Shown: positions 24,896 to 34,046 of the stretch, piece by piece
How positions within the stretch are numbered: position 1 is the stretch's first letter
Layout of the letters: each line of letters begins with the position of its first letter
From: Paeniglutamicibacter antarcticus
GTDB lineage: Bacteria; Actinomycetota; Actinomycetes; Actinomycetales; Micrococcaceae
Direction of reading: 5' to 3'
DNA: 64,000 nucleotides
Assembly: GCF_900010755.1 (NCBI RefSeq)
Contig: NZ_CZJT01000082.1
Coordinates: 1 to 64,000 of the forward strand
Position numbers and translations under genes: made by a program
The notes under the pieces: generated by a model
The model's input: the letters and a program-made list of their open reading frames with translations, nothing else
Told to the model about the DNA's origin: nothing
Database searches by the model: none

Positions 24896-25390
24896 TCAGT
24901 CAGCGGTTTCGTTGGCATTCAAGCGAGAGAGCAGATCTGCAAAGCGACTGATCTCTTCGGGGCTCCAGCTTGAAAGTCGTTCACGAAGCAGGCTCCGTGC
25001 TTTCCTACCCGAAACGAGCCATGCCTCATGAGCGGAATCCGTGATGCTCACCAGCATGGCACGGCCATCGCTGGGATCAGGCTCGCGTGTGACAAGTCCC
25101 TGATCCTGCAATTGCTTAATGGTGCGGCTCATCGTTGCCTTGTCCACTTGCAACTCGGCGGCCAACACAATCTGTTGCTGTGCCTGCTGGCGAACCAACA
25201 TCGAGAGCACGCGGTAGCCCAACGGCTGGAGCTCCGGGTGGATTTCCAGGGAACGCTTGCGGATGGCGTTGCGGGCCTTGACGGACATGACCGAAAATTC
25301 CTTTTCGACCTCTTGCATCAAGGAGTCAAGCTCGGCCGGATTGATGGGTTCTCCGGCATCCGGGACTTGCTCTGAAAAGGGTGAGGGCAT
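24896..25390 (-). CDS. MarR family transcriptional regulator
   Basis: A 164-residue winged-helix regulator. The helix-turn-helix is LAAELQVDKATMSRTIKQLQDQGLVTREPDPSDGRAMLVSIT, including the DNA-contacting wing DPSDGRA. Helices around it would form the dimer and ligand site. Target and ligand cannot be read; OsmC (23086) and VOC (25832) genes nearby are possible targets. The ATG at 25390 gives the usual family length; in-frame upstream ATG codons at 25441 and 25612 are not supported by ribosome sites. Confidence 0.85.
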   Translation of the reverse strand: MPSPFSEQVPDAGEPINPAELDSLMQEVEKEFSVMSVKARNAIRKRSLEIHPELQPLGYRVLSMLVRQQAQQQIVLAAELQVDKATMSRTIKQLQDQGLVTREPDPSDGRAMLVSITDSAHEAWLVSGRKARSLLRERLSSWSPEEISRFADLLSRLNANETAD

Positions 25391-25831
25391 AGAGATTACT
25401 TTAGTGTCACTTGGCGCTTTCTGCGATTTTTTGGCACGCATGTGCCGCAGGCTTGGCACGGCTACGCGTGGAAAATCTCCCGGGGTGTTGAACGGTGAGC
25501 TCCTCCGGCGCGCGGCGTACTGAATATGCAATTTAGTCTTCGTGCTAGGGCACTTCGCTGACGATGTGCCTTGCCAGCAGATCTGAGAATCATTGATCTC
25601 GGTAGTCCACATGTGGAGAACCGATCCCGAAGCAGTTTCCGCGACCTGGATCCGGAACCCTGGTCACCCGATCCGGAAATTCCGGTTTTTCGATGGTCGG
25701 CTGATTCCAAATGGTCTGGTGGAGGCCTCCATATGCAACTCAGGGTAAAAACCCAGCCGCAGCACTTCCGGAGCCGAACTTCACAGGGCACAATTTCAAC
25801 TTACTGACACCCCTCAACCCAGGAGTAAACG
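25391..25831. other. Divergent promoter region
   Basis: About 440 bases without a convincing gene between the divergent MarR and VOC genes. It contains AT-rich patches around 25400 and 25520 that could be promoters, and a GC-poorer block from 25590 to 25690 in which GATCTCGGTAG and several GATC-CGG units recur (ACCGATCCCGA, GGATCCGGAA, GATCCGGAAATTCCGG); the last is a small palindromic cluster. Confidence 0.4.
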
Positions 25832-26260
25832 ATGGCAACAATCATGAACCCCTACATCAGTTTCCGCAGCGATGCCCGCGCCGCTTTGGAGTTCTACCAC
25901 TCGGTGTTCGGCGGCGAATTGGATCTGCGGCCATTTGAAGACTTTGAATTCGCCAAGACCGGAAATTCCTTGGATGACGCAAAAATCATGCACGGTCACC
26001 TGCGTGCTCCAAATGGCTTAAACCTGATGGCCGCCGATACACCCGAATCCATGGAATGGAAGGGTGGTACCGCTATTTCGATCACGCTCAGCGGAGAAGA
26101 CAAAGACGAGCTTCAGGGCTATTGGGACAAGCTCACCGCGGGCGCCACCATTGGTGAACCATTGCTGCAGGCCCCCTGGGGAGATTGGTTTGGAATGTTT
26201 ACTGACAAATTCGGTGTTGATTGGATGGTCAATATCGCAGGCGCGCCCACCGACGGCTGA
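25832..26260 (+). CDS. VOC family protein (PhnB-like glyoxalase fold)
   Basis: A 142-residue PhnB-type vicinal oxygen chelate protein. MNPYISFRSDARAALEFYHSVFGGELDLRPFEDF and the C-terminal WGDWFGMFTDKFGVDWMVNI are characteristic of the PhnB/3-demethylubiquinone methyltransferase-like branch, which lacks proven enzymatic activity in most members. An AGGAG site lies ahead of the ATG. It is monocistronic and divergent from the MarR gene. Confidence 0.85.
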   Translation: MATIMNPYISFRSDARAALEFYHSVFGGELDLRPFEDFEFAKTGNSLDDAKIMHGHLRAPNGLNLMAADTPESMEWKGGTAISITLSGEDKDELQGYWDKLTAGATIGEPLLQAPWGDWFGMFTDKFGVDWMVNIAGAPTDG

Positions 26261-26345
26261 TTGCGCAGGAAGAGACAAAAGCCTGTCTGCGGTACATGTG
26301 CAATGACAATGCACCTGCCGCGGCCAAGCACCATGGTTTTCCCGG

Positions 26346-27176
26346 TCAGGCCAAGCTGAGCAAGCTCTTGGATTCTTCCCAGAGTGCAGCGCTCAGGAGG
26401 GGATCGTTGGCTTGTTGATTCGGACGCGAGATTTTTCGCCGATTGAAGAATTCTCCGGAGGGCCAGTCGATGTTCGCTTTACCCTCGGCAAGCCACACCA
26501 TGGTGTCGGCGCCCTTGGCCGGTGACGACAGGAATTTGGAGAAAATTTTGCTTCCATAGATTGACTCCATGGAGGCACCTGGGGACTTTGAAAAGTTTGT
26601 CCTGACAATTCCTGGATGGAAGGCCGCTGCGGCGAGGCCTTGGCTACCTAAGCGTTTCTGAAGTTCGCGGGTGAACATGATTTGCTCGAGTTTGGCGTTG
26701 CCGTAGGCAAGATTCGCGCTGTACGAGCGTTCAGAGTTGAGGTTGTCCAGATCAACATGGCCGTACAGGCGATTGGCCACACTTGAGGTGTTGATGATCG
26801 ATGCCCGCGAATCGATGAGCCTGTCGATCAGTAAGTGGCTCAGCAGAAACGGTGCAAGATAGTTGACCTGGAATGTCATTTCAAAGCCGTCCCCGGTGGT
26901 CTCACGCACGGGTGTGAATATTCCGCCGGCGTTATTCGCCAACACGTCAATGCGTGGGTGGTTCTCCAGCAGGCTTGCGGCAAGAGCCCGGACTTGTTCA
27001 AGCTCGGAAAAGTCGGCAACGTGAAATTCCGCCCGCAACGCGGTTGCCACTGCACGGGTTTTCTCGGGGTTTCTCCCCACGAGAACTACTCGATGACCGT
27101 GCTCATGGAGCCGGTGTGCGGCGAAGGCACCGATTCCATCGCTGGCACCGGTGATGACAATTGTTTTTCTTGGCAT
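26346..27176 (-). CDS. SDR family oxidoreductase
   Basis: A 276-residue short-chain dehydrogenase of the retinol-dehydrogenase-like group. TGASDGIGAFAAHRL is the nucleotide-binding Gly motif, NNAGG the conserved NNAG, Ser in NTSSVANRL and Tyr/Lys in AYGNAK the catalytic residues. R-rich VGRNPEKTR after strand 2 suggests NADP preference. It lies 46 bases after the LuxR gene and may be the third gene of a racemase-LuxR-SDR operon. Substrate unknown. Confidence 0.88.
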   Translation of the reverse strand: MPRKTIVITGASDGIGAFAAHRLHEHGHRVVLVGRNPEKTRAVATALRAEFHVADFSELEQVRALAASLLENHPRIDVLANNAGGIFTPVRETTGDGFEMTFQVNYLAPFLLSHLLIDRLIDSRASIINTSSVANRLYGHVDLDNLNSERSYSANLAYGNAKLEQIMFTRELQKRLGSQGLAAAAFHPGIVRTNFSKSPGASMESIYGSKIFSKFLSSPAKGADTMVWLAEGKANIDWPSGEFFNRRKISRPNQQANDPLLSAALWEESKSLLSLA

Positions 27177-27222
27177 AGTGAGTCTCTCGGGGCGGAAAAT
27201 CTGTTGGTGCAGTTATTGAAGC

Positions 27223-27945
27223 CTACGCTGCAGTCATCGCGCCGAGCTGGAATCGGCTTGTCGCGCCAACGCTCCGTTGGATCCCCTGGACCTTGCGTTG
27301 TATTGTCCTCAAACTGACGCCAAGTAAACGTGCAATGGATTCATCGGTTAGTCCCGTCGCCAGCAACTCCAGGATTTCCTGTTCCGCGCTATCGAGCATC
27401 CGCGAGGCGTGGAGCCGTTCCCGCGAAACAGGTAGGGCCGAGTCCCAGATCGTCTCGAATGTGTCCAGTAGGAATCTCGCAAACCACGCGCTGCGGACCC
27501 TGACGCCGGTGCATTCGTTGGAGGGGCCGGAGGTGGTGACCACCAGGGCTTCCTCGGAGTCCCTAACGAGCAAGCGGGTGGGTGCCAGCGATGAAACGCG
27601 CATGCTGGTCTTGGGCAGGCCATGAACGGAAATCATGGGCGAGCTGGTTCCTGATGCGAAAGCAGAGGGACCGTAGATGATCCGGTAGTGAACTCCGCGG
27701 TCCAGCGCCGCCCGCTGAGCGTTTTCCCTCCCGGTTGGCTTGGGCTCGGAAGTGCCGCGGTCAAAGGCGATGACTGATTCTTTGGAGCGTCCTTGGACCT
27801 CAAGGAATGCCGCGGCCAATGCCCCTGGATCGGCCAAGAACTCGATGGCCGACTCTGGCAGTGCACTGGTCAGTGCTGTGGTGTCGATACCTGAAACCAA
27901 ACCAGCGAACTGCGTGGACGGCCCACTCGGTCCGAAATCAAACAT
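27223..27945 (-). CDS. LuxR-type HTH regulator next to proline racemase
   Basis: A 240-residue regulator. Its C-terminus, EQEILELLATGLTDESIARLLGVSLRTIQRKVQGIQRSVGATSRFQLG, is a complete LuxR helix-turn-helix of the TrmB-PLD-like group; the N-terminal part does not match a response-regulator receiver or an autoinducer domain and carries YRIIYGPSAF and a segment with Arg residues typical of the LuxR/TrmB-type sensors. GGAGATTTC precedes the ATG. It lies 57 bases after the racemase gene on the same strand, so it may respond to an imino acid. Confidence 0.8.
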   Translation of the reverse strand: MFDFGPSGPSTQFAGLVSGIDTTALTSALPESAIEFLADPGALAAAFLEVQGRSKESVIAFDRGTSEPKPTGRENAQRAALDRGVHYRIIYGPSAFASGTSSPMISVHGLPKTSMRVSSLAPTRLLVRDSEEALVVTTSGPSNECTGVRVRSAWFARFLLDTFETIWDSALPVSRERLHASRMLDSAEQEILELLATGLTDESIARLLGVSLRTIQRKVQGIQRSVGATSRFQLGAMTAA

Positions 27946-28002
27946 CGAGAAATCTCCAGTTCGTGCAAATTGCCCGCGGGCGAAGACAAAAGCCCTTGGG
28001 AG

Positions 28003-29022
28003 CTAAAAGAGTGTGAAGCCGGTGCCCAGATCGTCGTTGGGGTTCAGATCGAACTGGTGGCGTCCGGTCCGGTAGGCCATGCCGGTGACAACAGGCGTGA
28101 CGATCGGGAACTGTGATCCTGCGGAATCAAGCGGGCGAATAGTTCCCATAAAGGTCGAGCCGACAATTGAGTCGTGGGTGAGGGTGTTATCGCTGAGCTC
28201 TCCGGTTGCCGCCAGGCAGGCAAGGCGCGCAGAGGTGCCGGAGCCGCAGGGGGAGCGGTCGACTTCACCGTCCGCGAAGACCGTCATGTTGGTCTGGTGC
28301 GGACCACTGGGCAAGTCTTCGTGCTTCTGGAACAGGATGGTTCCGTAGACACCGCTGAGTCGTGGATCTACATGCTGAGCCTCGGGCAAATCGTTGCAGG
28401 CCCATTTGATAGCCCGGCCGATGCGCCGGAGCTCCGAGTAGTTTTCCTTGGTGATCTCGAGATCCAGCTGAGCTACATCGATGCACACGTAAATTGCTCC
28501 GCCGTAGGCGAGCTGCACTGAGTACTTGGCACCGTCGACCTCTACCTTGAGATCCTGGGCGATGAGGTAGGACGGAACGTTTTCGAAGGTGACGTTGTGG
28601 ATAATCCCGTCGCGTGATTCGACATGTGCGGCAACGCGCCCGGACGGGACATCGATCACCACGACGGTGGTTCCATTGGGATCAGCTTCCACGATGCCCT
28701 CTTCGACAGCCCAAATGCCCAGCGCCATGGTGCCGTGGCCGCATGCTGTCGAGTAACCGTCCTTGTGCCAGAAAACGGCTCCAAAGCTTGCCCCGGAGTC
28801 ATCGGGTTCAGTAATGAAGCAGCCGTACATGTCAGTGTGGCCGCGTGGTTCCTGGACCAAAAGCTGGCGGATTTTCTCGGCAGGTGCACCGTTTTGGGCA
28901 GCGACTCGGCGTTCGGCCACGGTCGACCCGGTGAGCTCGCCGTAACCATCGGCGACGATCCGGAACGGTTCACCTCCGGTGTGGTAGTCGATGGTGTTAA
29001 TTTGAATCGTTGGTGCCGTCAT
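28003..29022 (-). CDS. Proline racemase / hydroxyproline epimerase family protein
   Basis: A 339-residue proline-racemase-family enzyme. Both catalytic cysteines are present: Cys94 in STACGHGTMALG and Cys259 in DRSPCGSGTSARLA. With two Cys it should be an epimerase/racemase, not the trans-3-hydroxy-L-proline dehydratase in which the second Cys is Thr; substrate could be proline, 4-hydroxyproline or 3-hydroxyproline. It differs from the enzyme encoded at 39319, so the strain has two. The ATG at 29022 is favoured (MTAPTIQINTIDYHTGGEP); the frame is open upstream to 29160 over operator sequence. Confidence 0.88.
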   Translation of the reverse strand: MTAPTIQINTIDYHTGGEPFRIVADGYGELTGSTVAERRVAAQNGAPAEKIRQLLVQEPRGHTDMYGCFITEPDDSGASFGAVFWHKDGYSTACGHGTMALGIWAVEEGIVEADPNGTTVVVIDVPSGRVAAHVESRDGIIHNVTFENVPSYLIAQDLKVEVDGAKYSVQLAYGGAIYVCIDVAQLDLEITKENYSELRRIGRAIKWACNDLPEAQHVDPRLSGVYGTILFQKHEDLPSGPHQTNMTVFADGEVDRSPCGSGTSARLACLAATGELSDNTLTHDSIVGSTFMGTIRPLDSAGSQFPIVTPVVTGMAYRTGRHQFDLNPNDDLGTGFTLF

Positions 29023-29165
29023 GTTTTCGGATCCGTTCTCAAGCTGCCCGTTTGGTGAGCCGCGGTTAGCGGGAATCTGCCGAAAGCGAGGCCGTATTTG
29101 CGGTAATTTCCTTGTGCTGCGTTCTCTGAGCGCAGGTCTCAAGACGGTCTCTTGAGACATATCTA

Positions 29166-29182
29166 TGCAATATTACATTGCA
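29166..29182. promoter_or_regulatory. Hydroxyproline-block operator A
   Basis: TGCAATATTACATTGCA is a perfect interrupted palindrome TGCAAT-N5-ATTGCA, upstream of the racemase gene on the minus strand. Related sites occur at 29271, 36448 and 38211, each at a promoter of the same block. Confidence 0.72.
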
Positions 29183-29270
29183 CAAGAGCGTCCCTGTCAA
29201 CGTTGTTGCGCGGATTGGAATGTCTCAAAATTGTTACTTGCGCCACTCGGATTCACCGCTTAGGATTCTA

Positions 29271-29287
29271 TGCAATATCACATGACA
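29271..29287. promoter_or_regulatory. Hydroxyproline-block operator B
   Basis: TGCAATATCACATGACA keeps the left half TGCAAT and the five-base spacer, with a degenerate right half ATGACA. It lies about 225 bases before the peptide-binding lipoprotein gene. Confidence 0.65.
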
Positions 29288-29511
29288 CATCGTGTGGCGG
29301 GCCGAATCAGCACTTTCACCGGCGAGAAGGATGCCAGCCGCGTCACTGCGCGCACGCCGTCCCGTATACCAACCGGATCATCGAACAACGCTTGTCCGGC
29401 CCGGCAAGCACTACCTGCCTTGGAGCACCTCGCAATATTTTCAGCACCGCAATTGATCGTTCCGCCGGATATCTAAGATGCCCGAAGGCGCGCCAAACTG
29501 AAGGAAATCCC

Positions 29512-31206
29512 ATGAAAAGCAAGAAACTCGTCTTGGGCTTAGCCCTGGCCTCAGCACTGTTGTTGACGGCATGTGGCGGCGGAAGCAACACACCGACACC
29601 TGGTTCAGGCTCCTCCGCAGCTGCGGAAGGAGCCGCTGGTGGCACCGTGCGCATCATCGGCCCCGAGTACTCGCACCTTGACCCTGCCATGGGTTTTGAC
29701 GGCGGCGTCACCAATTTCTACCGGTTGGTTTACCGCACGCTGACCACCAACTCCACAGAAGAAGGCAAATCCGGGGAAATGCGCCCGGACCTGGCCACCG
29801 ACCTCGGAACGCCTTCCGATGGCGGCAAGACCTGGACCTTCACGCTCAAGGACGGAATCGCCTTCGAAGACGGAACCCCGATCACCAGCGCCGAGGTCAA
29901 ATTCGGTGTTTCCCGTGTCTTCGACCCGGAAGTTGGCATTGGATCCCCGTGGGCCAAGCAGCTGCTTGACGACGGATCGGGCTACCAAGGCCCTTACATT
30001 GACAAGGACAAAGACTTCAAAGCCATCGAAACCCCCGATGCCAAGACCGTCGTCTTCCACCTGAACAAGCCGTTTGCCGACTTCAGCTCCGTTGCCGGGC
30101 AGAACACCTTCGCGCCGTTCCCAGTGGGGACAGGTGCAGCCGGTGCCTTTGATGCCAAGCCGATCGCTTCGGGCCCATACAAGGTTGATTCCTACACCCG
30201 CGGTGGCGGCATGAAGCTTTCTCGCAACGAAAAGTGGGATGCAAAAACCGATACCGTCCGTCCGGCGAAGCCTGATAACTTCGAGTTCCTCTTTGGGCTT
30301 GATGGCGCGACCATTGACGAGCGCATGTTGGCGGGCCAGAGCGGGGACCAGAACGCTTTCCAAAGCGGATCCATTCAGCCAGCAAACGTTTCACGCCTGC
30401 AGGATCCGAGCGTCAAGGATCGCGCCGTGCGTATTGATCCGATTTGCACCACCTACATGACCATGAACACCACCAAGAAGCCATTGGATGACCTCAAGGT
30501 CCGCCAGGCAATCAACTTTGCGGTCGATAAGGTTAGCGTGCAGACCGCCGGCGGCGGTTCACAGCTCGCCAAGTTTGCGAACACCATCATGCCCCCGACA
30601 ATGCTTGGCTGGGTTGACTACGATGCCTACCCGACTCCGGATAACAAGGGCGACGCAGCAAAAGCAAAAGCCATGCTGGCCGAAGCAGGCTTCCCGGACG
30701 GCATTGAACTAACCCTCGACACCCGCTCAGGCAAGAACCAGGGCTACGCCGAATCCGTACAGCAGTCGCTGGCCTTGGCCGGGGTCAAGGTCAACCTCAA
30801 CGTTATCGACCCGGCAACCTTCTACGAGGTCATCGGCACCACCAGCCAGCAGCATGACCTTGCCGTCACCGGTTGGTGCCCGGACTGGGCCTCGGGACAG
30901 ACCTTCCTTCCGCCGATTCTCGACGGACGGAACATCATGCCCAAGGGCAACAGCAACCACGCCCAGCTCAACGATCCAGTGATCAACAAGCGCATGGATG
31001 AGATCGCTGCGATGACCGATGTTGCCGCTGCCAACAAGGCCTGGGGAGAGCTGGACCAGCAGATCATGGAAACCGCAGCACCGATGGTTCCGCTGGTCTA
31101 CGAAAACAACGTACAGCTTCGCGGCAGCAACATTGACCCCGGAGTCGTTGGATTCAACGCCGGCGTCGACCTTGTCACGCTCAGCTTGATCGATCCAGGC
31201 AAGTAA
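29512..31206 (+). CDS. Peptide-type ABC transporter substrate-binding lipoprotein (family 5)
   Basis: A 564-residue extracellular binding protein of the DppA/OppA family. MKSKKLVLGLALASALLLTACGGG is a signal with lipobox LTAC (Cys about 20). The mature domain has the SBP_bac_5 landmarks DGGKTWTFTLKDGIAFEDGTPITSAEVKFG and DLKVRQAINFAVDK. It would capture di- or oligopeptides, here most likely imino-acid-containing, and hand them to the permeases that follow. The ATG at 29512 is chosen because GAAGGAAA lies just before it; the upstream open frame crosses the operators. Confidence 0.9.
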   Translation: MKSKKLVLGLALASALLLTACGGGSNTPTPGSGSSAAAEGAAGGTVRIIGPEYSHLDPAMGFDGGVTNFYRLVYRTLTTNSTEEGKSGEMRPDLATDLGTPSDGGKTWTFTLKDGIAFEDGTPITSAEVKFGVSRVFDPEVGIGSPWAKQLLDDGSGYQGPYIDKDKDFKAIETPDAKTVVFHLNKPFADFSSVAGQNTFAPFPVGTGAAGAFDAKPIASGPYKVDSYTRGGGMKLSRNEKWDAKTDTVRPAKPDNFEFLFGLDGATIDERMLAGQSGDQNAFQSGSIQPANVSRLQDPSVKDRAVRIDPICTTYMTMNTTKKPLDDLKVRQAINFAVDKVSVQTAGGGSQLAKFANTIMPPTMLGWVDYDAYPTPDNKGDAAKAKAMLAEAGFPDGIELTLDTRSGKNQGYAESVQQSLALAGVKVNLNVIDPATFYEVIGTTSQQHDLAVTGWCPDWASGQTFLPPILDGRNIMPKGNSNHAQLNDPVINKRMDEIAAMTDVAAANKAWGELDQQIMETAAPMVPLVYENNVQLRGSNIDPGVVGFNAGVDLVTLSLIDPGK

Positions 31207-31216
31207 AGGTTCCACC

Positions 31217-32197
31217 ATGTCAATGCTTCCCGCTGGCCTGCTGAATGAGCCCGGTGAAGTGACGTCGGAACCACATGAAGGACCGTCCTCCACCAGAGGA
31301 CGGTCCTCAACGTTCCGCCGCATCACTTCAGCAATGTTCGCTTCGCCCGCCGCCATGCTCAGTGCCGGTTTCATTATTTTAATCGTGTTGATTGCGATCG
31401 CAGCCCCCCTGCTTGTCAAGGTCAGTGGTTGGGATCCTTTCCAATACGATGACAGCGCAATCAACCCCGATCTTGGTGGGTTGCCGATAGCGCCTTGGGG
31501 TGGAATCAGCGCGGAGCATTGGTTTGGTGTCGAACCGCAAAGCGGTCGCGACGTTTTTGCCCGTATCGTCTATGGTGCCCGCGTATCGCTGACCATTGCC
31601 TTCTCCGCCGCCGCAATCACCACCATTGTCGGTGTGGTGCTCGGCATGCTTGCAGGCTTCTTTGGCGGATGGGTTGACCAAGTCATCTCACGAGTCATGG
31701 ATTTCCTGATGGCTTTCCCCTCGTTGATCTTCATGATCGCCTTGCTCTCGGCATTGCCCGCAGGCAACCGTCCGGTGCTCTTGGTCATGGTTTTGTGCAT
31801 ATTCGGCTGGCCATATATAGCCCGGGTGATCCGTGGACAAACCATGTCCCTGGCCCGCCGCGAGTTCGTCGAAGCCGCGCAGGCTTCCGGCGCTTCCAAG
31901 GCAGCGATTGTTTTCAAGGAAATCTTGCCAAACCTCACCGGAACCATCATCGTCCTGGTAACCCTCGCCATTCCCGGCTACATCGGCACAGAAGCTGCCC
32001 TCTCCTTCCTTGGCGTCGGCGTTGTTCCGCCGACCCCTTCATGGGGCCAAATGATCGCCATGGCGGTGCCTTGGTACGCAACCGATCCGATGTTCTTCTT
32101 TGTCCCCGGTCTTTTCCTTTTCCTGACGGTGCTTTCCTTCACCGTCTTCGGTGACCACCTGAGCCGGGCTATTGATACGGGGGAGACCCAGAAATGA
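31217..32197 (+). CDS. Peptide ABC transporter permease (DppC-type)
   Basis: A 326-residue inner-membrane permease. After a 50-residue cytoplasmic head there is a helix, an extracellular domain with GVEPQSGRDVFARIVYGARVSL (OppC/DppC marker), and the five-helix core with the EAA loop EAAQASGASKAAIVFKEILPNL. It lies ten bases after the binding-protein gene and overlaps the next permease by four bases. The order C-type before B-type permease is reversed from the E. coli dpp operon. Confidence 0.92.
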   Translation: MSMLPAGLLNEPGEVTSEPHEGPSSTRGRSSTFRRITSAMFASPAAMLSAGFIILIVLIAIAAPLLVKVSGWDPFQYDDSAINPDLGGLPIAPWGGISAEHWFGVEPQSGRDVFARIVYGARVSLTIAFSAAAITTIVGVVLGMLAGFFGGWVDQVISRVMDFLMAFPSLIFMIALLSALPAGNRPVLLVMVLCIFGWPYIARVIRGQTMSLARREFVEAAQASGASKAAIVFKEILPNLTGTIIVLVTLAIPGYIGTEAALSFLGVGVVPPTPSWGQMIAMAVPWYATDPMFFFVPGLFLFLTVLSFTVFGDHLSRAIDTGETQK

Positions 32198-33189
32198 TCA
32201 CGTATTTGATCCGGCGAGTACTTGCCGCTGTCGGTGTCCTGGCTCTTGTTGCCTTGCTGACCTACTGGATCTTCTTTGCCCTCTCAGCTGATCCCGCGGT
32301 GATGATCTGCGGTAAGACATGTAGCCCCGAGCGCATTGACCAGATCCGCGCAACGCTTGGTGTTGACCAGCCGTTCATGACCCAATTCTTCACCTTCATC
32401 GGTGGAATCTTTGCGGGACGCACCTATGGCACCGGCGCCAACGCCATCGAGTGTGCTGCCCCGTGCCTGGGCTTCAGCTTCCAGACCAACCAGTCGGTGC
32501 TGGAAATGATTGGGGACCGCATGCCGGTTTCCATCACCATCGCAGTCGGTGCCGCCATCCTGTGGCTGCTCATCGGTGTTAGCGCTGGCGTGCTCAGCGC
32601 AGTGAAGCAGGGCACCTGGTGGGACAAGGCCGCCATGATGGTCGCCTTGAGCGGCATCAGCCTCCCCAACTACTTCATCGCCCTGGTGTTGCAGTACGTG
32701 CTGGTGGTTGAACTGCAGATCCTGCCGTTCCCCTCCACTCCCGCGTTCGGGGACGACCCGATGTTCTGGTTCAAGTCCTACCTGATGCCATGGACGGTGC
32801 TGGCCTTCGGCTATGCCTCCATGTATGCGCGACTCACCCGTACAAACATGATCGACACCCTGGGTGAGAACTTCATCCGCACCGCACGTGCCAAGGGGCT
32901 AGGCTCCGGATTGGTGCTGGGTCGCCATGCACTGCGTCCGTCCTTGACTCCGATCGTGACCCTCTTCGGTATGGACTTTGCTGGGTTGCTCGGTGGAGCG
33001 CTGATTACTGAAACGGTGTTCGGACTCAATGGCGTCGGGAAGCTGACCTCCGATGCGATCAGCAAAAACGACCAACCGGTCATCATGGGCGTGACCCTGA
33101 TGGCAGCGCTGTTTGTCATCGTCGCCAACATCATTGTCGACGTCTTGTACACCACGCTGGATCCACGCGTAAGGACAAAGGTCGCATGA
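32194..33189 (+). CDS. Peptide ABC transporter permease (DppB-type)
   Basis: A 331-residue permease of the DppB/OppB type: first helix followed by DPAVMICGKTCSPERIDQIRATLGVDQPF, then the core with YARLTRTNMIDTLGENFIRTARAKGLGSG as the EAA coupling segment. A Cys-rich extracellular insert (ECAAPCLGFSF, together with CGKTC) is unusual and could form disulfides outside the cell. It starts in the preceding gene's ATGA overlap and overlaps the ATPase gene that follows. Confidence 0.92.
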   Translation: MITYLIRRVLAAVGVLALVALLTYWIFFALSADPAVMICGKTCSPERIDQIRATLGVDQPFMTQFFTFIGGIFAGRTYGTGANAIECAAPCLGFSFQTNQSVLEMIGDRMPVSITIAVGAAILWLLIGVSAGVLSAVKQGTWWDKAAMMVALSGISLPNYFIALVLQYVLVVELQILPFPSTPAFGDDPMFWFKSYLMPWTVLAFGYASMYARLTRTNMIDTLGENFIRTARAKGLGSGLVLGRHALRPSLTPIVTLFGMDFAGLLGGALITETVFGLNGVGKLTSDAISKNDQPVIMGVTLMAALFVIVANIIVDVLYTTLDPRVRTKVA

Positions 33190-34046
33190 AAAAGGTAGAG
33201 CCCACGGGCCCCGCCCCGTTGCTGGAGGTCAATGACCTCACAGTTTCCTTTGCTGCGCGTGCCGGAACCACCACCGTGGTCCACGGCATCAGCTTCAGCG
33301 TGGAGCGGAACCAAACAGTCGGCATTGTCGGCGAATCAGGCTCCGGCAAATCAATGACAAGCCTTGCCATCATGGGCCTGCTGCCCGCCAAATCAAGCAC
33401 CACCGGCGGCATCAAGCTCCAGGGTGAGGAAATCCTCGGTGCCTCCGAACGCCACCTGCGCAAGCTTCGTGGCGAGAAGATGGCAATGGTCTTCCAAGAC
33501 CCGCTTTCCTCGCTGAACCCGTACTACACGGTTGGCATGCAGATCGCCGAGGCGTACAAGGCTCACCGGGGTGGCTCGATGCGTGCGGCCAAGTTGGTCG
33601 CTGCGGACGCCATGGGCAGGGTTGGAATCACGGACGCCAAACGCCGCGTCGATCACTACCCGCACCAGTTCTCCGGCGGCATGCGCCAGCGCATCATGAT
33701 CGCGATGGCCATGTGCTGCGAACCTGACCTGTTGATCGCCGATGAACCCACCACGGCTCTGGATGTCACCGTGCAGGCACAGATCCTGGAACTGATGGCG
33801 CAGCTGCAAGATGAGTCCGGGACCGGAATGGTCTTCATTACCCACGACTTGGCTGTGGTTTCGCAGGTTTCCCAGCATGTGTTGGTGATGAACAAGGGCC
33901 GTGTGGTGGAAAGCGGGAGTACCGAGGAGATTTTCTCCAACCCGCAGGATGTCTACACCCAGGCGCTGCTGGACGCCATTCCGCGCATCGATGACCCGAT
34001 CCGGGCACTGAAGAAAGTTGACACAGGACTGGTGAACGATAAATGA
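33186..34046 (+). CDS. Peptide ABC transporter ATPase (DppD-type)
   Basis: A 286-residue ATPase. Walker [12 protein letters not shown], signature [14 protein letters not shown], Walker [17 protein letters not shown] and switch ITHDLAVV are all intact. The [10 protein letters not shown] motif and the C-terminal [10 protein letters not shown] extension are typical of Dpp/Opp ATPases. It works with the next ATPase as a heterodimer under the two permeases. Overlap with both neighbours (ATGA) indicates tight co-translation. Confidence 0.93.
   Translation: MKKVEPTGPAPLLEVNDLTVSFAARAGTTTVVHGISFSVERNQTVGIVGESGSGKSMTSLAIMGLLPAKSSTTGGIKLQGEEILGASERHLRKLRGEKMAMVFQDPLSSLNPYYTVGMQIAEAYKAHRGGSMRAAKLVAADAMGRVGITDAKRRVDHYPHQFSGGMRQRIMIAMAMCCEPDLLIADEPTTALDVTVQAQILELMAQLQDESGTGMVFITHDLAVVSQVSQHVLVMNKGRVVESGSTEEIFSNPQDVYTQALLDAIPRIDDPIRALKKVDTGLVNDK

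Larger units (their letters stand above)
29023..29511. other. Divergent promoter region of the racemase and peptide importer
   Basis: No gene is supported here although an open frame on the plus strand runs into the binding-protein gene. The region holds two operators of the block (29166-29182 and 29271-29287) and is AT-richer than neighbouring coding sequence. A low-complexity TATGCAATAT motif occurs twice. Confidence 0.6.
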
